A stretch of DNA of 64,000 nucleotides from contig NC_020802.1 in NCBI RefSeq assembly GCF_000153405.2, forward strand, positions 1,135,883 through 1,199,882, in the 5' to 3' direction. Under the pieces are notes generated by a model, which worked only from the letters and a program-made list of their open reading frames with translations, was not told the origin of the DNA and did not search any database. This stretch comes from Psychromonas sp. CNPT3. Lineage in GTDB: Bacteria; Pseudomonadota; Gammaproteobacteria; Enterobacterales; Psychromonadaceae. The position numbers and the translations under genes were made by a program. This document shows, piece after piece, positions 8,652-18,602 of the stretch (positions within the stretch are counted from its first letter, which is position 1; every line of letters starts with the position of its first letter).

Positions 8652-10676
8652 ATGTTAAAAAACAAGGTAAGTTTAGTCGCTTTAGCAGTCATTGCTGCGA
8701 GCGTTATGACAGGATGTTCTAGTAGTTCGTTGAGTACGAAAACAGAAGCGCCCGCGCAGCAAATGCGCAGTATTTTTGATGCTTATAGCACCTCAAAAAG
8801 TAATGTAGACACCTCTACATTCGGAATATTAACGGATCAAATGGCGTCAGTGGCACAAAATCTAGATGCGCAATACTTAAATGAGATTAATGCATTAGAT
8901 AGAAGTTCATTATCGACAGCCGATAAAATTTATTATGATATTTTTGTTTTTGAAAGGAAAATCGCATTACAAGGTGCAGCCTTCCCGAATGCAAGATTTG
9001 GTGCCTTTACGATGCCTCTTTCACATTTTAACAATGTATTAGCGGATAATGCCCAAGAAATTGGTGCAACCAAAGGATCCTTAGATGAATATAAGAAAAA
9101 TCTGAATGAGATCAAAGAATATAGCTCTTGGGTACGTGGTGTTAGCGCTCAATTTGCATTAGGTGAAGTACAAGGCATTGAATTGCCTAAAATTTTAGTG
9201 GCACGTTTTATTGAAAGCTTAGATTCTAATTTCACTAAAGATGATTTCCAAATTTTAAAAGCAGGGTTAAAAGATCTTCAAAGCAAACCATTACTTTACC
9301 CTAAAGAATTTGTGACAAGCTATGCGGATGCTATTGCGCAATCAGAGCAAGCGTTAGATACCTTTATGACATTCTTACAAACCAAAGCGTTAAAAAGTGC
9401 GCGCGGTGAAGGTACAGAAAGTGATAATAATATCGGTTGGGGTGCATTGCCAAATGGTCAAGCTTGGTATAAATGGCACATGGATAGAAACAGTACGACG
9501 GGTAAATCTGCTGATGAATTACACAGTATCGGATTGGATTTAGTCGCGAATGCAAAATCAGAAATGATCCGTGTGGCAAAATTTGTGGCTGAGCAAAGAA
9601 CGTTACCTGTCAAAGCGATGTATAAAGGGGCAAATGACAGTAAAGCAAAACTAAGATCGTTTAACTGGATAGATAAAAATAATGCCGATAAAGTAGATTT
9701 GGTTGAATTTTTTGCTTACTTAAATACAGAACAATTCTTTTATGGTCGTGATGGTCAAAACAACCCAGGCGATTTATACAAAGAAAATTGTAAGCAAGCA
9801 TCACACGTTGCGGCCTGTCAATTTGCATTAAAAGATTATAATAAATTTAAAGTGGATGCGAATAAAGTCGTAAAAGGTTACTTCAATCCGATTAAATCAG
9901 AGTATCAAATCGTTCCAACGCCAAAAGCCGATGAAGCTTACGCGGGTGTTGCCTCTAATGAGGGTGAGCTATTTATATTAAATACGCATCCTGGTTTAAG
10001 CTTACAAAAATGGAATATCTCTACTTTATTATTACATGAAGCAACACCGGGTCATCACTTCCAATATGCTTATGCATTAGAGTACCCACCGGTTGATAAA
10101 CCACAGTATCTAAAAGATATTAATTATACGGCTTATGAAGAAGGCTGGGCGCTATATACTGAATGGTTAGGCATTCCTATGGGCATTTACGGTGAGCTAA
10201 ATAATGACGGCAAACCGACCTTTAAAAATGCAAACGGTATGTGTACTGACGTACAAGATTTTGCCGATTTCCAAGGTGGTATCTACAGTAATACGGCAGA
10301 ATGTAATGCGTTACAATATTTTGGTAGCTTGAATGAAGCACAACTACGTAATATGCGTTTAGTGGTTGATACTGGTATTCATGCCAAAGGTTGGAGCATT
10401 AAAGAAGTTAAACAATATCTACATGCAAACTCTGCATTAGGTACGGGTGATATTAATTCAGAAAGTTATCGTTATGCGGCTTATGTGGGCCAAGCGGTTT
10501 CTTATAAATCTGGGTTTATTGTTATTCATGCGCTTGTATTAAAAGCACAAGCAGAATTAGGTGATGCATTTAAATGGGCTGATTTCCATGATCAGATCTT
10601 AAAATATGGTGCGCAACCTATGGAAGTATTAGAAGCGTCTATTAATAGCTGGATTGCAGCACAAAGTGAAAAATAA
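8652..10676 (+). CDS. DUF885-family lipoprotein, predicted metallopeptidase
   Basis: 674 residues. N-terminal signal peptide with lipobox VMTG-Cys (Cys22), then a Ser-rich linker, so the mature protein should be membrane-anchored, most likely in the outer membrane facing the periplasm. The DUF885 hallmark HEATPGHHFQYA begins at about residue 462, a zinc-peptidase-like HExxxGHH signature, followed by the glutamate-bearing YTAYEEGWALYTEWLG. C-terminal YVGQAVSYKSGFIVIHAL matches the family end. DUF885 proteins are thought to be peptidases, but no substrate is established. SD AAGGAA lies 7 bases before ATG. The gene is flanked by its own terminator and appears monocistronic. Confidence 0.85.
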   Translation: MLKNKVSLVALAVIAASVMTGCSSSSLSTKTEAPAQQMRSIFDAYSTSKSNVDTSTFGILTDQMASVAQNLDAQYLNEINALDRSSLSTADKIYYDIFVFERKIALQGAAFPNARFGAFTMPLSHFNNVLADNAQEIGATKGSLDEYKKNLNEIKEYSSWVRGVSAQFALGEVQGIELPKILVARFIESLDSNFTKDDFQILKAGLKDLQSKPLLYPKEFVTSYADAIAQSEQALDTFMTFLQTKALKSARGEGTESDNNIGWGALPNGQAWYKWHMDRNSTTGKSADELHSIGLDLVANAKSEMIRVAKFVAEQRTLPVKAMYKGANDSKAKLRSFNWIDKNNADKVDLVEFFAYLNTEQFFYGRDGQNNPGDLYKENCKQASHVAACQFALKDYNKFKVDANKVVKGYFNPIKSEYQIVPTPKADEAYAGVASNEGELFILNTHPGLSLQKWNISTLLLHEATPGHHFQYAYALEYPPVDKPQYLKDINYTAYEEGWALYTEWLGIPMGIYGELNNDGKPTFKNANGMCTDVQDFADFQGGIYSNTAECNALQYFGSLNEAQLRNMRLVVDTGIHAKGWSIKEVKQYLHANSALGTGDINSESYRYAAYVGQAVSYKSGFIVIHALVLKAQAELGDAFKWADFHDQILKYGAQPMEVLEASINSWIAAQSEK

Positions 10677-10694
10677 ATAGACACTTTTTATCAG

Positions 10695-10729
10695 CCCGCT
10701 AATGGCATTAGGTGTTAGCGGGTTTTTTT
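10695..10729 (+). terminator. Intrinsic terminator of the DUF885 gene
   Basis: CCCGCTAA and TTAGCGGG form an 8-bp stem with a 12-base loop followed by seven T. Confidence 0.85.
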
Positions 10730-11032
10730 ATGTGTCCAGAAAAACGTTTTTGAGCTTCCCTTCTATTTAAGTACTTGATTAAATTTTACTTAATATCAAA
10801 TATTTGTTGAACTCTGTCACAAAAAGTATTATAAAAATTATATCTTATACATTATTCCAATGGAATTAATAAAGCTTCCATGTATTACGCAGGAAAAATT
10901 AGCCCGACTAAGGCGTGCGACAGTTGTTCTCTCTTTACAACTCACAACGCAGCGAGGGATAATTTTAATAAGCAAGATGGATCCCTTTTTTTAGTTCTTT
11001 TGGTATTAGACGTCACCTTGGAGTTCTTTTAC

Positions 11033-12025
11033 ATGAAAATCGCCATGTTCAGTACACGTAGTTATGATATTAACCATTTTGATCCTTTACTTAAGGATCA
11101 AACTGAAATGCAGTTTGAATACTTTGATACACAGCTTAATATGCACACCGTACAATTAGCCCAAGGTGCCGATGCCGTGTGTGTGTTTGTAAATGATGAT
11201 TTATCAGCGCCGGTGTTAAACAAGCTTTGTGAATTAGGTATTAAAATTATTGCACTGCGTTGCGCGGGCTTTAATAATGTTGACCTTTATGTTGCCAAAG
11301 AAAACAATATGACAGTGGTGCGTGTGCCTGCCTATTCTCCAGAGGCGGTTGCGGAGCACAGTGTGGCATTAATAATGACGCTTAATCGCCGTATACATAA
11401 AGCGTATCAGCGTACTCGTGATGCTAACTTTTCACTTGACGGCTTAGTGGGTTTTAATCTTTTTGGCAAAAGCGTCGGCGTGATTGGTACGGGAAAAATT
11501 GGCGTGGCGTTCATTAAAATTCTAAAAGGATTTGGTTGTCATGTTTTAGCTTATGATCCGTACCCCTCTGATTTTGCAAAACAGGCTGGCGCGGACTATG
11601 TTGAACTCGATGAACTTTTCAAACGCAGTGATATTATCAGTTTGCATTGCCCGTTAACCGACTCTAACCATCACTTAATGGATCGTAACTCTTTTGCTAA
11701 AATGAAAGATGGCGTGATGCTTATCAATACCAGTCGCGGTGGCTTATTAAATGCAGATGACGCGATTCAAGCGCTTAAAAGTGGGCGTATCGGATCATTA
11801 GGCTTAGATGTTTATGAGGAAGAAGAGTTACTGTTTTTTGGCGACCACTCTAATGAAACGATCACAGATGATACTTTCCGCCGTTTATCTGCCTGCCATA
11901 ATGTTATTTTCACTGGCCATCAAGCGTTCCTTACGACAGAAGCATTAAGTAACATCGCCGAGGTAACTTTGCTGAATTTATCACAGGCGGATCAAGGCCT
12001 ACAAACAGAAAATGATGTTTTATAA
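11033..12025 (+). CDS. ldhA: D-lactate dehydrogenase (fermentative)
   Basis: 330 residues, the normal length for LdhA. It reduces pyruvate to D-lactate with NADH during fermentation, in the cytoplasm. The sequence follows E. coli LdhA closely: MKIAMFSTRSYDI, IALRCAGFNNVDL, RVPAYSPEAVAEH, NRRIHKAYQRTRDANFSL, the nucleotide-binding GTGKIG, NTSRGG, and FTGHQAFLTTEAL with the catalytic His. The frame is open for 51 codons upstream (to 10880), but the ATG at 11033 has TTGGAG eight bases ahead and matches the family N-terminus, so the extension is rejected. It converges on a PfkB-family gene through a shared terminator. Metabolically it pairs with the nearby YpdAB-YhjX pyruvate circuit. Confidence 0.93.
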   Translation: MKIAMFSTRSYDINHFDPLLKDQTEMQFEYFDTQLNMHTVQLAQGADAVCVFVNDDLSAPVLNKLCELGIKIIALRCAGFNNVDLYVAKENNMTVVRVPAYSPEAVAEHSVALIMTLNRRIHKAYQRTRDANFSLDGLVGFNLFGKSVGVIGTGKIGVAFIKILKGFGCHVLAYDPYPSDFAKQAGADYVELDELFKRSDIISLHCPLTDSNHHLMDRNSFAKMKDGVMLINTSRGGLLNADDAIQALKSGRIGSLGLDVYEEEELLFFGDHSNETITDDTFRRLSACHNVIFTGHQAFLTTEALSNIAEVTLLNLSQADQGLQTENDVL

Positions 12026-12030
12026 GTGAT

Positions 12031-12056
12031 AAATAAAGCGTGTAAACGCTTTATTT
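12031..12056. terminator. Bidirectional terminator between ldhA and the PfkB gene
   Basis: A perfect 10-bp inverted repeat, AAATAAAGCG with its complement, 6-base loop, T/A-rich flanks on both sides; it serves two convergent genes. Confidence 0.75.
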
Positions 12057-12066
12057 AAGGAGGGCA

Positions 12067-12918
12067 TCAACGCATGCATTGAATATAATGCTGCAGACGC
12101 TCTCCGGGTACTGAGCTTTGCGTAGAGACGGCAATTGCTGACCACTGCGCGCCTTGGCTCATTGCCTGTAATATATCATCACCTTGCAATAATGCGTCAA
12201 TCACACCGGCAGCAAAAGCATCTCCCGCACCGGTTGTATCAATCACTTCTGCTTTTATGGCCGCAATATGTTGAATGTGTGTTGCGTTATAAACATGTGC
12301 GCCTTTTTCGCCATCGGTGACAATAAAATAACGTAACTCAGGGCCTGCTATTTTCTGTGCAAATTGCCAAAATGCGGAGGTATCCTCTTGCTGTTTATTG
12401 AGATCCGATAAGGATGCAATCAAAATATGGCAAGGTCTTACACTGGCATCTTTTGGGAGTTGTGCAACCACTAAACAGGTGTTTAATGCTTCAGCGCTCC
12501 ATGATGCAGCGCCGAGCGCAGATGAATTAATATAGAGCGCTTGCCACTGCGTAAAATCAGGTGCATGCCCTAGTGTAAATGTGGGGCGTTGCGGGCGAAT
12601 AATCGTTCGCTCTGCATCAGGGGTCATCAGTAATAATAGCTCTGGGGTGGCCAAATCATTACGCTGTAATAAATGACAATCTAGGCCCCGTAAACTTGCT
12701 TCTGCCAATAGCCAATCTGCTGTTTCATCATTACCAATTTGACTGACCAAGGTGACCCTGTGATCTGCAAAAAGCAGCCCCATACCCGTATTCGCACCAC
12801 CTCCACCTAAACGTCTTCCCATATCTTGGTAGTGATGGCGTCCGCCTGTTGTTAGGGGGCTGTCGAGTTGTAAAATACGATCGCAGTTAAGATTTGCGAT
12901 AAGTAAAATATTGGCCAT
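12067..12918 (-). CDS. PfkB/ribokinase-family sugar kinase
   Basis: 283 residues. N-terminal PfkB signature region (NLNCDRILQLD, GGGGANTGMGLLFADHRV) and the C-terminal signature DTTGAGDAFAAGVIDALLQGD with the catalytic Asp and anion-hole GAGD are intact. Such enzymes phosphorylate sugars or nucleosides with ATP in the cytoplasm. It is shorter than typical ribokinase (about 305), mostly because the lid region is compact. The specific substrate cannot be told from the sequence, and there is no sugar transporter or regulator alongside. It lies downstream of metG on the same strand, but a metG terminator intervenes, so it is probably transcribed separately. Confidence 0.8.
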   Translation of the reverse strand: MANILLIANLNCDRILQLDSPLTTGGRHHYQDMGRRLGGGGANTGMGLLFADHRVTLVSQIGNDETADWLLAEASLRGLDCHLLQRNDLATPELLLLMTPDAERTIIRPQRPTFTLGHAPDFTQWQALYINSSALGAASWSAEALNTCLVVAQLPKDASVRPCHILIASLSDLNKQQEDTSAFWQFAQKIAGPELRYFIVTDGEKGAHVYNATHIQHIAAIKAEVIDTTGAGDAFAAGVIDALLQGDDILQAMSQGAQWSAIAVSTQSSVPGERLQHYIQCMR

Positions 12919-12968
12919 TGCACCGTTCCTATTTTATAAAATGTGAACATTAAAATATTAATACAATA

Positions 12969-13005
12969 AAAAAGTCAGTGTATGCATAACATAACACTGA
13001 CTTTT
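12969..13005 (-). terminator. Terminator of metG
   Basis: AAAGTCAGTGT and its complement form an 11-bp stem around a loop of about 12 bases, with a T run on the reverse strand; 34 bases past the metG stop. Confidence 0.7.
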
Positions 13006-13038
13006 AAATTTAAAGTAAACCTTGTTTACTAAATATTA

Positions 13039-15081
13039 TTAGATAATACGTTGTCCGGGTTGCGCGCCATCATCAGGTGTTAATAAATAGATGTCTTTAC
13101 CGCCGGGACCTGCTGCGAGTACCATGCCTTCAGATAAACCAAATTTCATTTGGCGTGGTTTTAGGTTGGCAACCATGACTGTCAGTTTTCCTTCTAAATC
13201 TTCAGGGTTACATGCTGATTTGATACCTGAAAAAACAGTACGCGTTTCAGTGCCTAAATCTAAAGTAAGTTTCAGTAATTTATTCGCCTTCGGTACGTGC
13301 TCCGCTTTAATGATGCGGGCAACGCGTAAATCGACTTTAGCAAAGGTATCAAAATCAATCTCAGCACATAAAGGCTCTTTTTCTAACTCAGATTGTGCGC
13401 TCTCATCTACTTTAGCAACGGCCGCTATTTCAATGTTTTCTTTAGAGGCGTCTACCATCGCGTCTACTTTTTTGATGTCGATGCGCTGGAAAAGGGCTTT
13501 GAATTTATTGATTTTATGGCCAGAAAGTGGTGTTTTAATCACTTCCCAATCTAGCGTTTCTGCCAAAAACTCTTCACTACGAGCGGTCAATTTTGGCATG
13601 ACAGGTTTTAAATAAGTCATTAGAACGCGGAACAAGTTAATACCCATAGAGCATATTTCTTGCACTTCAATGTCTTTATCTGCCTCTTTTGCCAATGCCC
13701 AAGGTGCTTTCTCATCAATATATTTATTCGCTTTGTCAGCTAATGCCATGATCTCACGAATAGCGCGTGCAAACTCTCGTTTTTCAAAGAGAGAGGCAAT
13801 AGACTCGCCAGCATCAATAAACTCTTGATACAATGCGGGCTCTGCAATTTTGACAGATAGCTCACCGTTGTATTTTTTAGCGATGAAGCCTGCTGTACGT
13901 GAGGCTAAGTTTACTAATTTATTGACCACATCAGAATTTACGCGTTGCATAAAGTCATCTAAATTTAAGTCTAAATCATCAATTTTACTGGTTAATTTAG
14001 CTGCATAATAATAACGTAGGCATTCAGGATCTAAATGCTCAAGATAGGTGCTAGCTTTAATAAAGGTGCCTTTAGATTTTGACATTTTTGCACCGTTGAC
14101 CGTGACATAACCATGTACGTGAACGGCGGTAGGTTTTCTAAAGCCACTGCCTTCAAGCACTGCAGGCCAAAATAGGCTGTGGAAATTGACGATATCTTTA
14201 CCGATAAAGTGGTACAACTCAGTGCTACTGTTTTTGTTCCAGTATTCATCAAAGTCCAGATCATCACGGCGATCACAAAGATTTTTAAAGCTTCCCATGT
14301 AACCAATCGGCGCATCTAGCCAAACATAAAAATATTTACCCGGTGCATTTGGGATCTCAAAACCAAAGTATGGGGCATCGCGAGTGATATCCCATTGTTT
14401 TAAACCAAATTCAAACCATTCTGCGACTTTATTCGCCATTTCAATTTGGAGAGCTCCAGAGCGTGTCCATGTTTTTAGCATGTCTTCAAATTGTGGTAAG
14501 TCGAAGAAAAAATGCTCTGTTTCTTTCATTATCGGTGTTGCACCTGAAACAGCCGATTTAGGGTTGATCATTTCAGTGGGGCTATATGTTGCGCCACAAC
14601 TGTCACAGTTATCACCGTATTGATCTTCAGATTTACATTTAGGGCAGGTGCCTTTTACAAAGCGATCCGGTAAAAACATCTCTTTTTCAGGATCGAAAAG
14701 TTGCTCAATCGTTTTTGTTTTAATAAAACCATTTTTATGCAATGTATTATAAATATGAGTGGAAAGCGTTTTATTTTCTTCAGAGTGTGTGGAATGATAA
14801 TTATCAAAACTAATATCAAAATCATTAAAATCTTTAATGTGTAATGCTTTGATCTCACTGATCATTTGCTCTGGTGTAATGCCCATTGCATTGGCTTTAA
14901 GCATGATCGGTGTGCCATGTGCATCATCAGCACAGATAAAACTTACGTTATTGCCACGTAAACGCTGAAAACGAACCCAGATATCTGCTTGGACATGCTC
15001 TAACATATGCCCTAAATGAATGGGACCATTCGCGTAGGGGAGGGCGCAGGTCACAAGGATTTTACGATCTTGATTTTGCAT
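13039..15081 (-). CDS. metG: Methionine-tRNA ligase
   Basis: 680 residues, full length. It charges tRNA-Met with methionine using ATP. Class I signatures are intact: [15 protein letters not shown] (HLGH) near the N-terminus and KMSKSKGTF at about residue 333. A CxxC...CxxC zinc knuckle ([18 protein letters not shown]) sits around residue 145. The anticodon-binding helical domain follows, and the C-terminal 100 residues are an EMAP/Trbp111-type tRNA-binding domain ([31 protein letters not shown]) that allows dimerisation. It is divergent from mrp with about 150 bases between the starts, the usual metG-mrp arrangement in gammaproteobacteria. Confidence 0.96.
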   Translation of the reverse strand: MQNQDRKILVTCALPYANGPIHLGHMLEHVQADIWVRFQRLRGNNVSFICADDAHGTPIMLKANAMGITPEQMISEIKALHIKDFNDFDISFDNYHSTHSEENKTLSTHIYNTLHKNGFIKTKTIEQLFDPEKEMFLPDRFVKGTCPKCKSEDQYGDNCDSCGATYSPTEMINPKSAVSGATPIMKETEHFFFDLPQFEDMLKTWTRSGALQIEMANKVAEWFEFGLKQWDITRDAPYFGFEIPNAPGKYFYVWLDAPIGYMGSFKNLCDRRDDLDFDEYWNKNSSTELYHFIGKDIVNFHSLFWPAVLEGSGFRKPTAVHVHGYVTVNGAKMSKSKGTFIKASTYLEHLDPECLRYYYAAKLTSKIDDLDLNLDDFMQRVNSDVVNKLVNLASRTAGFIAKKYNGELSVKIAEPALYQEFIDAGESIASLFEKREFARAIREIMALADKANKYIDEKAPWALAKEADKDIEVQEICSMGINLFRVLMTYLKPVMPKLTARSEEFLAETLDWEVIKTPLSGHKINKFKALFQRIDIKKVDAMVDASKENIEIAAVAKVDESAQSELEKEPLCAEIDFDTFAKVDLRVARIIKAEHVPKANKLLKLTLDLGTETRTVFSGIKSACNPEDLEGKLTVMVANLKPRQMKFGLSEGMVLAAGPGGKDIYLLTPDDGAQPGQRII

Positions 15082-15231
15082 TTTATATATAATTCCTTTG
15101 CAGTTATCTAAAAATTTTTAAAGTGTAATTCTACCCAATTACGGCCACAAATCCCACTCTTAAATTAAGGATGAAATGATAAGAGGGTTTGTTACACTCT
15201 CTGCATCTGTTTTTTATTGTTTGGAGCGATC

Positions 15232-16320
15232 ATGTTTTTTAAAAAGAAGAGTCAATTTGATAAAATTATTAAAATTTTAACAGAAGTCTCAACCTATCCG
15301 GTGTTGCAAAAATTAGTGGCTGAAAAACGTATTTCATTTTCAGAAGAAAGCCATACTCTCACGCTTAACTTACCTTTTTATGCGCCACAATGGTTAGAAA
15401 AGTTACAACATGACTCGCTAGTACCTCTTGCCTCGTTATTTTCACAACCTCTGCAATGGCAAGTGAGTGAAAATGTGCTCGCATTGCAAAAAAACACGCA
15501 AAAAACGTGTATGACAAAAATCAAAAATATTATTGTAGTGGCCTCAGGAAAAGGCGGCGTCGGTAAATCGACTGTCAGTGTTAACTTGGCTTTAGCGCTG
15601 TCAAAAAATGGCGCAAAAGTGGGCATGCTAGATGCTGATATTTATGGCCCCTCTTTACCGACGTTACTCGGCGTTAAAGATGCACAGCCAAGCAGTAGCA
15701 ATGGAAAATTAATGAACCCGATACATGCACACGGTTTAGTGTGTAATAGCATTGGTTTTTTAGTCAAAGATGCAGAAGCGATGATTTGGCGTGGCCCAAT
15801 GGCAAGTAAGGCATTGCAACAGGTACTTAATGAAACGGACTGGCCAGAGCTTGATTACTTAATTGTCGATATGCCACCGGGCACCGGCGATATCCAATTA
15901 ACCATGTCGCAAAATGTGCCCGTAAGTAGCGCTGTGATTGTGACAACGGCGCAAGATGTTGCACTCATTGATGCACAAAAAGGGGTGGCGATGTTTAATA
16001 AAGTCGATACTCATATATCTGGTGTTATTGAGAACATGAGTGTGCATACCTGCTCTAAATGTGGACATAATGAGGCTATTTTTGGCAGTGGCGGCGGTGC
16101 GAAACTGGCGGCTCAATTTTCATTACCGTTCTTAGGCGTTTTACCCTTACATATTAATTACCGCATCGACAGTGATGAAGGGATCCCAACATTAGTTAAA
16201 AATGAGCATGCGCATTTAGTACAGCCCTATTTTGAGTTGGCCGAGACATTAGTGATGCGTTTGTATTGCGACTTGCAAGCTGCCAGTCAAAGTATCTCGA
16301 TCATGCAGGTAAAACCTTAA
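15232..16320 (+). CDS. mrp: Iron-sulfur cluster carrier ATPase Mrp/ApbC
   Basis: 362 residues. A short N-terminal MIP18/DUF59-like region is followed by a P-loop ATPase with a deviant Walker A ASGKGGVGKST (about residues 104-114), the switch DADIYGPSLPTLLG, Walker-B-like VDMPPGTGD, and the metal-binding CSKCGH near residue 270. These are the marks of the Mrp/NBP35 family that binds and hands over Fe-S clusters. I chose ATG 15232 because GGAG lies six bases ahead; an upstream in-frame codon at 15217 has none. It is divergent from metG as in E. coli. Confidence 0.93.
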   Translation: MFFKKKSQFDKIIKILTEVSTYPVLQKLVAEKRISFSEESHTLTLNLPFYAPQWLEKLQHDSLVPLASLFSQPLQWQVSENVLALQKNTQKTCMTKIKNIIVVASGKGGVGKSTVSVNLALALSKNGAKVGMLDADIYGPSLPTLLGVKDAQPSSSNGKLMNPIHAHGLVCNSIGFLVKDAEAMIWRGPMASKALQQVLNETDWPELDYLIVDMPPGTGDIQLTMSQNVPVSSAVIVTTAQDVALIDAQKGVAMFNKVDTHISGVIENMSVHTCSKCGHNEAIFGSGGGAKLAAQFSLPFLGVLPLHINYRIDSDEGIPTLVKNEHAHLVQPYFELAETLVMRLYCDLQAASQSISIMQVKP

Positions 16321-16592
16321 TAGGTGAGTAAATACCCAAGGCGCTAAAAAGTGTGTGCTAATAAAAACAGGCCCTCAGCGACGCTATCACCGACGTTATC
16401 TACGCTGGGATAGCGCCATTTTTAATGACAAATTTCACCTCTGTGTATTCTGGTTAGTAGGGGAGTCTAAGCACATTCGCTTGGGCTCTTCTACGTTATT
16501 TTTACGGCTTTTCATAAATAATCTGACTTCATTTTTACTTTTTGTAACATGACTTTATTGATCGTAGATAAAGCGTTTCGATGAGCGATATG

Positions 16593-16715
16593 TCATCGAT
16601 GAGCGTTTAAGTCAAAGCCTGTTTTTTGCTCAATCAATGCAATGGCATTGAGAATATAATGCTGCATTTTACTGAGTAAGGGGGGAGTTAAAAGGGTTTG
16701 TTTTACAAGGTGGCG
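16593..16715 (-). pseudogene. Unidentified gene 3' remnant
   Basis: Reverse-strand reading of about 40 codons with a regular amphipathic composition (LLTPPLLSKMQHYILNAIAL then IEQKTGFDLNAHR and stop). An in-frame stop closes it upstream and there is no start. Family unknown; the coding-like character suggests the tail of a lost gene. Confidence 0.25.
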
Positions 16716-17053
16716 CTATACATTGTTGATTTATACCCAAATAGTTTAGCAATGTATTATTGTAAAATTAACTCATTGAATATTTATTGGCAGGCCCTCG
16801 CGTGCATTTTCGACTGGCTTTCTGCTTCTATTTTGCTAAGAAGTGTTATTTCAAATTTTATGCCAATTATTTAATAAGCACTATATACCGGCACGATAAT
16901 GCTAAAATATAAGACCTGATCCTGTTATTTTTCTTTTTTTATGGGGTTGATCACAAAAAAACAACCTTTCCCATGTGAATTTTTGATTAGTCATATGCGC
17001 ATTTATTTGTATAATCCATTTCCGGCTGAAACCTATGGTTCTTCGCTATCATT

Positions 17054-17108
17054 AATGCTAGCTGTTACACGGATAAAGACCCCCCACGGAGTTGGACTCG
17101 CTAGCATT
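17054..17108 (+). promoter_or_regulatory. Candidate structured leader element upstream of nupC
   Basis: AATGCTAGC at 17054-17062 pairs perfectly with GCTAGCATT at 17100-17108, enclosing 37 bases. The enclosed part has ACGGAT and ACGGAG repeats and a small GAGT-TGG-ACTC hairpin. It is about 175 bases before the nupC start. It could be an RNA aptamer or an operator; I cannot assign it to a known riboswitch. Confidence 0.3.
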
Positions 17109-17283
17109 TTGTAAGTTTTAAGGTAAATCTATTACTTGCTTTTATGGCCGGACAGTATGACATTTTACCAAAGTGTCTGCACTTAACGAGTTTGACATTA
17201 AGTCCTCTTGTTACCTTTGAGCGCCATAACTCAAGTGATCCTCACCTTAAACTTATCCTATGTAATACTAAATTGGATATATA

Positions 17284-18492
17284 ATGCAGTTGTTAATAAG
17301 TTTTGTTGGGATATTGTTTCTTGTCTTTTGTGGGTGGATTTGTTCTGAAAACCGCCAAGCCATTAAATGGCGAACTGTCATCGGCGCATTTTTTCTACAA
17401 GCGGGTTTTGCCGCGTTGGTACTGTACGTACCAATGGGACAACAAGTACTTGGTGCAGTTAGCCAAGGCGTCGCATCAATGCTGGGCTTTGCAAATGAAG
17501 GTATCAGCTTCCTCTTTGGTGATCTGGCGAATACGGGTTTCATATTTGCTATTCGCGTACTTCCTTTAATTATCTTTATCAGTGCCTTAATTTCAATGCT
17601 CTATTATTTGGGGATCATGCAGGTTGTTATCAAGATAATTGGTGGTGGCTTGCAGAAACTCCTTGGCATCAGTCGCGCTGAATCACTTGTTGCAACGGGT
17701 AATATCTTTTTAAGTCAGGGTGAATCTCCGTTACTCGTAAAACCCTTCTTATCTAAAATGACGCGATCTGAACTTTTCGCTGTGATGACAGGTGGCATGG
17801 CCTCTGTTGCAGGTAGTGTATTAGGTGGGTATGCAGGCTTAGGTGTAGAGCTGAAGTACCTGATCGCCGCCAGCTTTATGGCTGCGCCCGGCAGTTTAAT
17901 GATGGCAAAATTATTGGTGCCAGAGATAGGCACTCCACACTTCCAGACCGATGTTGAGATGGATAAAAGTGAACATAGCAACTTAATTGATGCGTTAGCC
18001 TCTGGTGCGATGAATGGTATGCGCGTAGCGGTTGCCATCGGCACCATGTTAATTGCCTTTATCAGTGTGATAGCGATGTTTAATGCAGGTATTGGTGTGG
18101 TCGGCTTATGGTTTAATTTTGAAGGGGTTACTTTTCAAAGCCTACTCGGTTACCTTTTTGCTCCTATCGCCTTTATTATTGGCGTACCTGCTAATGAAAT
18201 GCTGCAAGCAGGTGGTTTTATCGGTCAAAAAGTTATCCTCAACGAATTCGTTGCGTTTATGGATTTTGCGTCAGTAAAAGAGCAACTTTCCAATCATTCG
18301 CAAGTAATTATTACGTTCGCCTTATGTGGCTTTGCCAATATTGGCTCAATCGCTATCCAACTAGGCAGCATTGGTGTTATGGCGCCAGAGCGTCGTAAAG
18401 AGGTTGCAAACCTCGGCTTTAAAGCGGTACTTGCAGCAACACTTGCTAATTTAATGAGTGCTACGCTCGCCGGAATATTTATCAGCTTCTGA
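17284..18492 (+). CDS. nupC: Concentrative nucleoside transporter, CNT/NupC family
   Basis: 402 residues, typical of bacterial CNT proteins. Multiple hydrophobic segments surround the family motifs: GFANEGISFLFGD, FIFAIRVLPLIIFISAL, the first re-entrant hairpin region GNIFLSQGESPLLVKPFL, MTGGMASVAGSVLGGYAG, and the second GVPANEMLQAGGFIGQKVILNEF followed by ALCGFANIGSIAIQLG. CNT carriers bring nucleosides into the cell with a proton or sodium gradient. The start ATG directly follows an AT-rich leader and has only a weak SD. It is a single-gene unit ended by the terminator at 18566-18602. A paralogue-level symbol is tentative. Confidence 0.88.
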   Translation: MQLLISFVGILFLVFCGWICSENRQAIKWRTVIGAFFLQAGFAALVLYVPMGQQVLGAVSQGVASMLGFANEGISFLFGDLANTGFIFAIRVLPLIIFISALISMLYYLGIMQVVIKIIGGGLQKLLGISRAESLVATGNIFLSQGESPLLVKPFLSKMTRSELFAVMTGGMASVAGSVLGGYAGLGVELKYLIAASFMAAPGSLMMAKLLVPEIGTPHFQTDVEMDKSEHSNLIDALASGAMNGMRVAVAIGTMLIAFISVIAMFNAGIGVVGLWFNFEGVTFQSLLGYLFAPIAFIIGVPANEMLQAGGFIGQKVILNEFVAFMDFASVKEQLSNHSQVIITFALCGFANIGSIAIQLGSIGVMAPERRKEVANLGFKAVLAATLANLMSATLAGIFISF

Positions 18493-18565
18493 TGGATATG
18501 ACAGGTTAAAAGCGTTTTAGGTCATACAACTGCATTGGCTTAAAATAAATTAGTAATAAAGTAGA

Positions 18566-18602
18566 AAAGGTAGCGCATCTCAGGATGCTCTGCCTTTTTT
18601 TT
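18566..18602 (+). terminator. Terminator of nupC
   Basis: An imperfect stem of about 14 bp (AAAAGG...GCATC / GATGC...GCCTTTT) with loop TCAG and a T8 run, 75 bases past the stop. Confidence 0.75.

Larger units (their letters stand above)
16321..17283. other. Long intergenic region upstream of nupC
   Basis: About 960 bases with no intact gene. A 41-codon reverse-strand remnant lies at 16593-16715, and a 9-bp inverted repeat at 17054-17108. The last roughly 180 bases should hold the nupC leader. A 65-codon plus-strand frame at 16355 has no SD or recognisable content and is not called. Confidence 0.45.

Noticed and set aside
10880-11032. 51-codon N-terminal extension of ldhA
   Set aside because: Not part of the LdhA family and upstream of a good SD-ATG pair.
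17054-17108. Guanidine-II (mini-ykkC) riboswitch, because of two ACGG words
   Set aside because: The ACGG words are not in the loops of two adjacent stable hairpins, and a nucleoside transporter is not a typical target.
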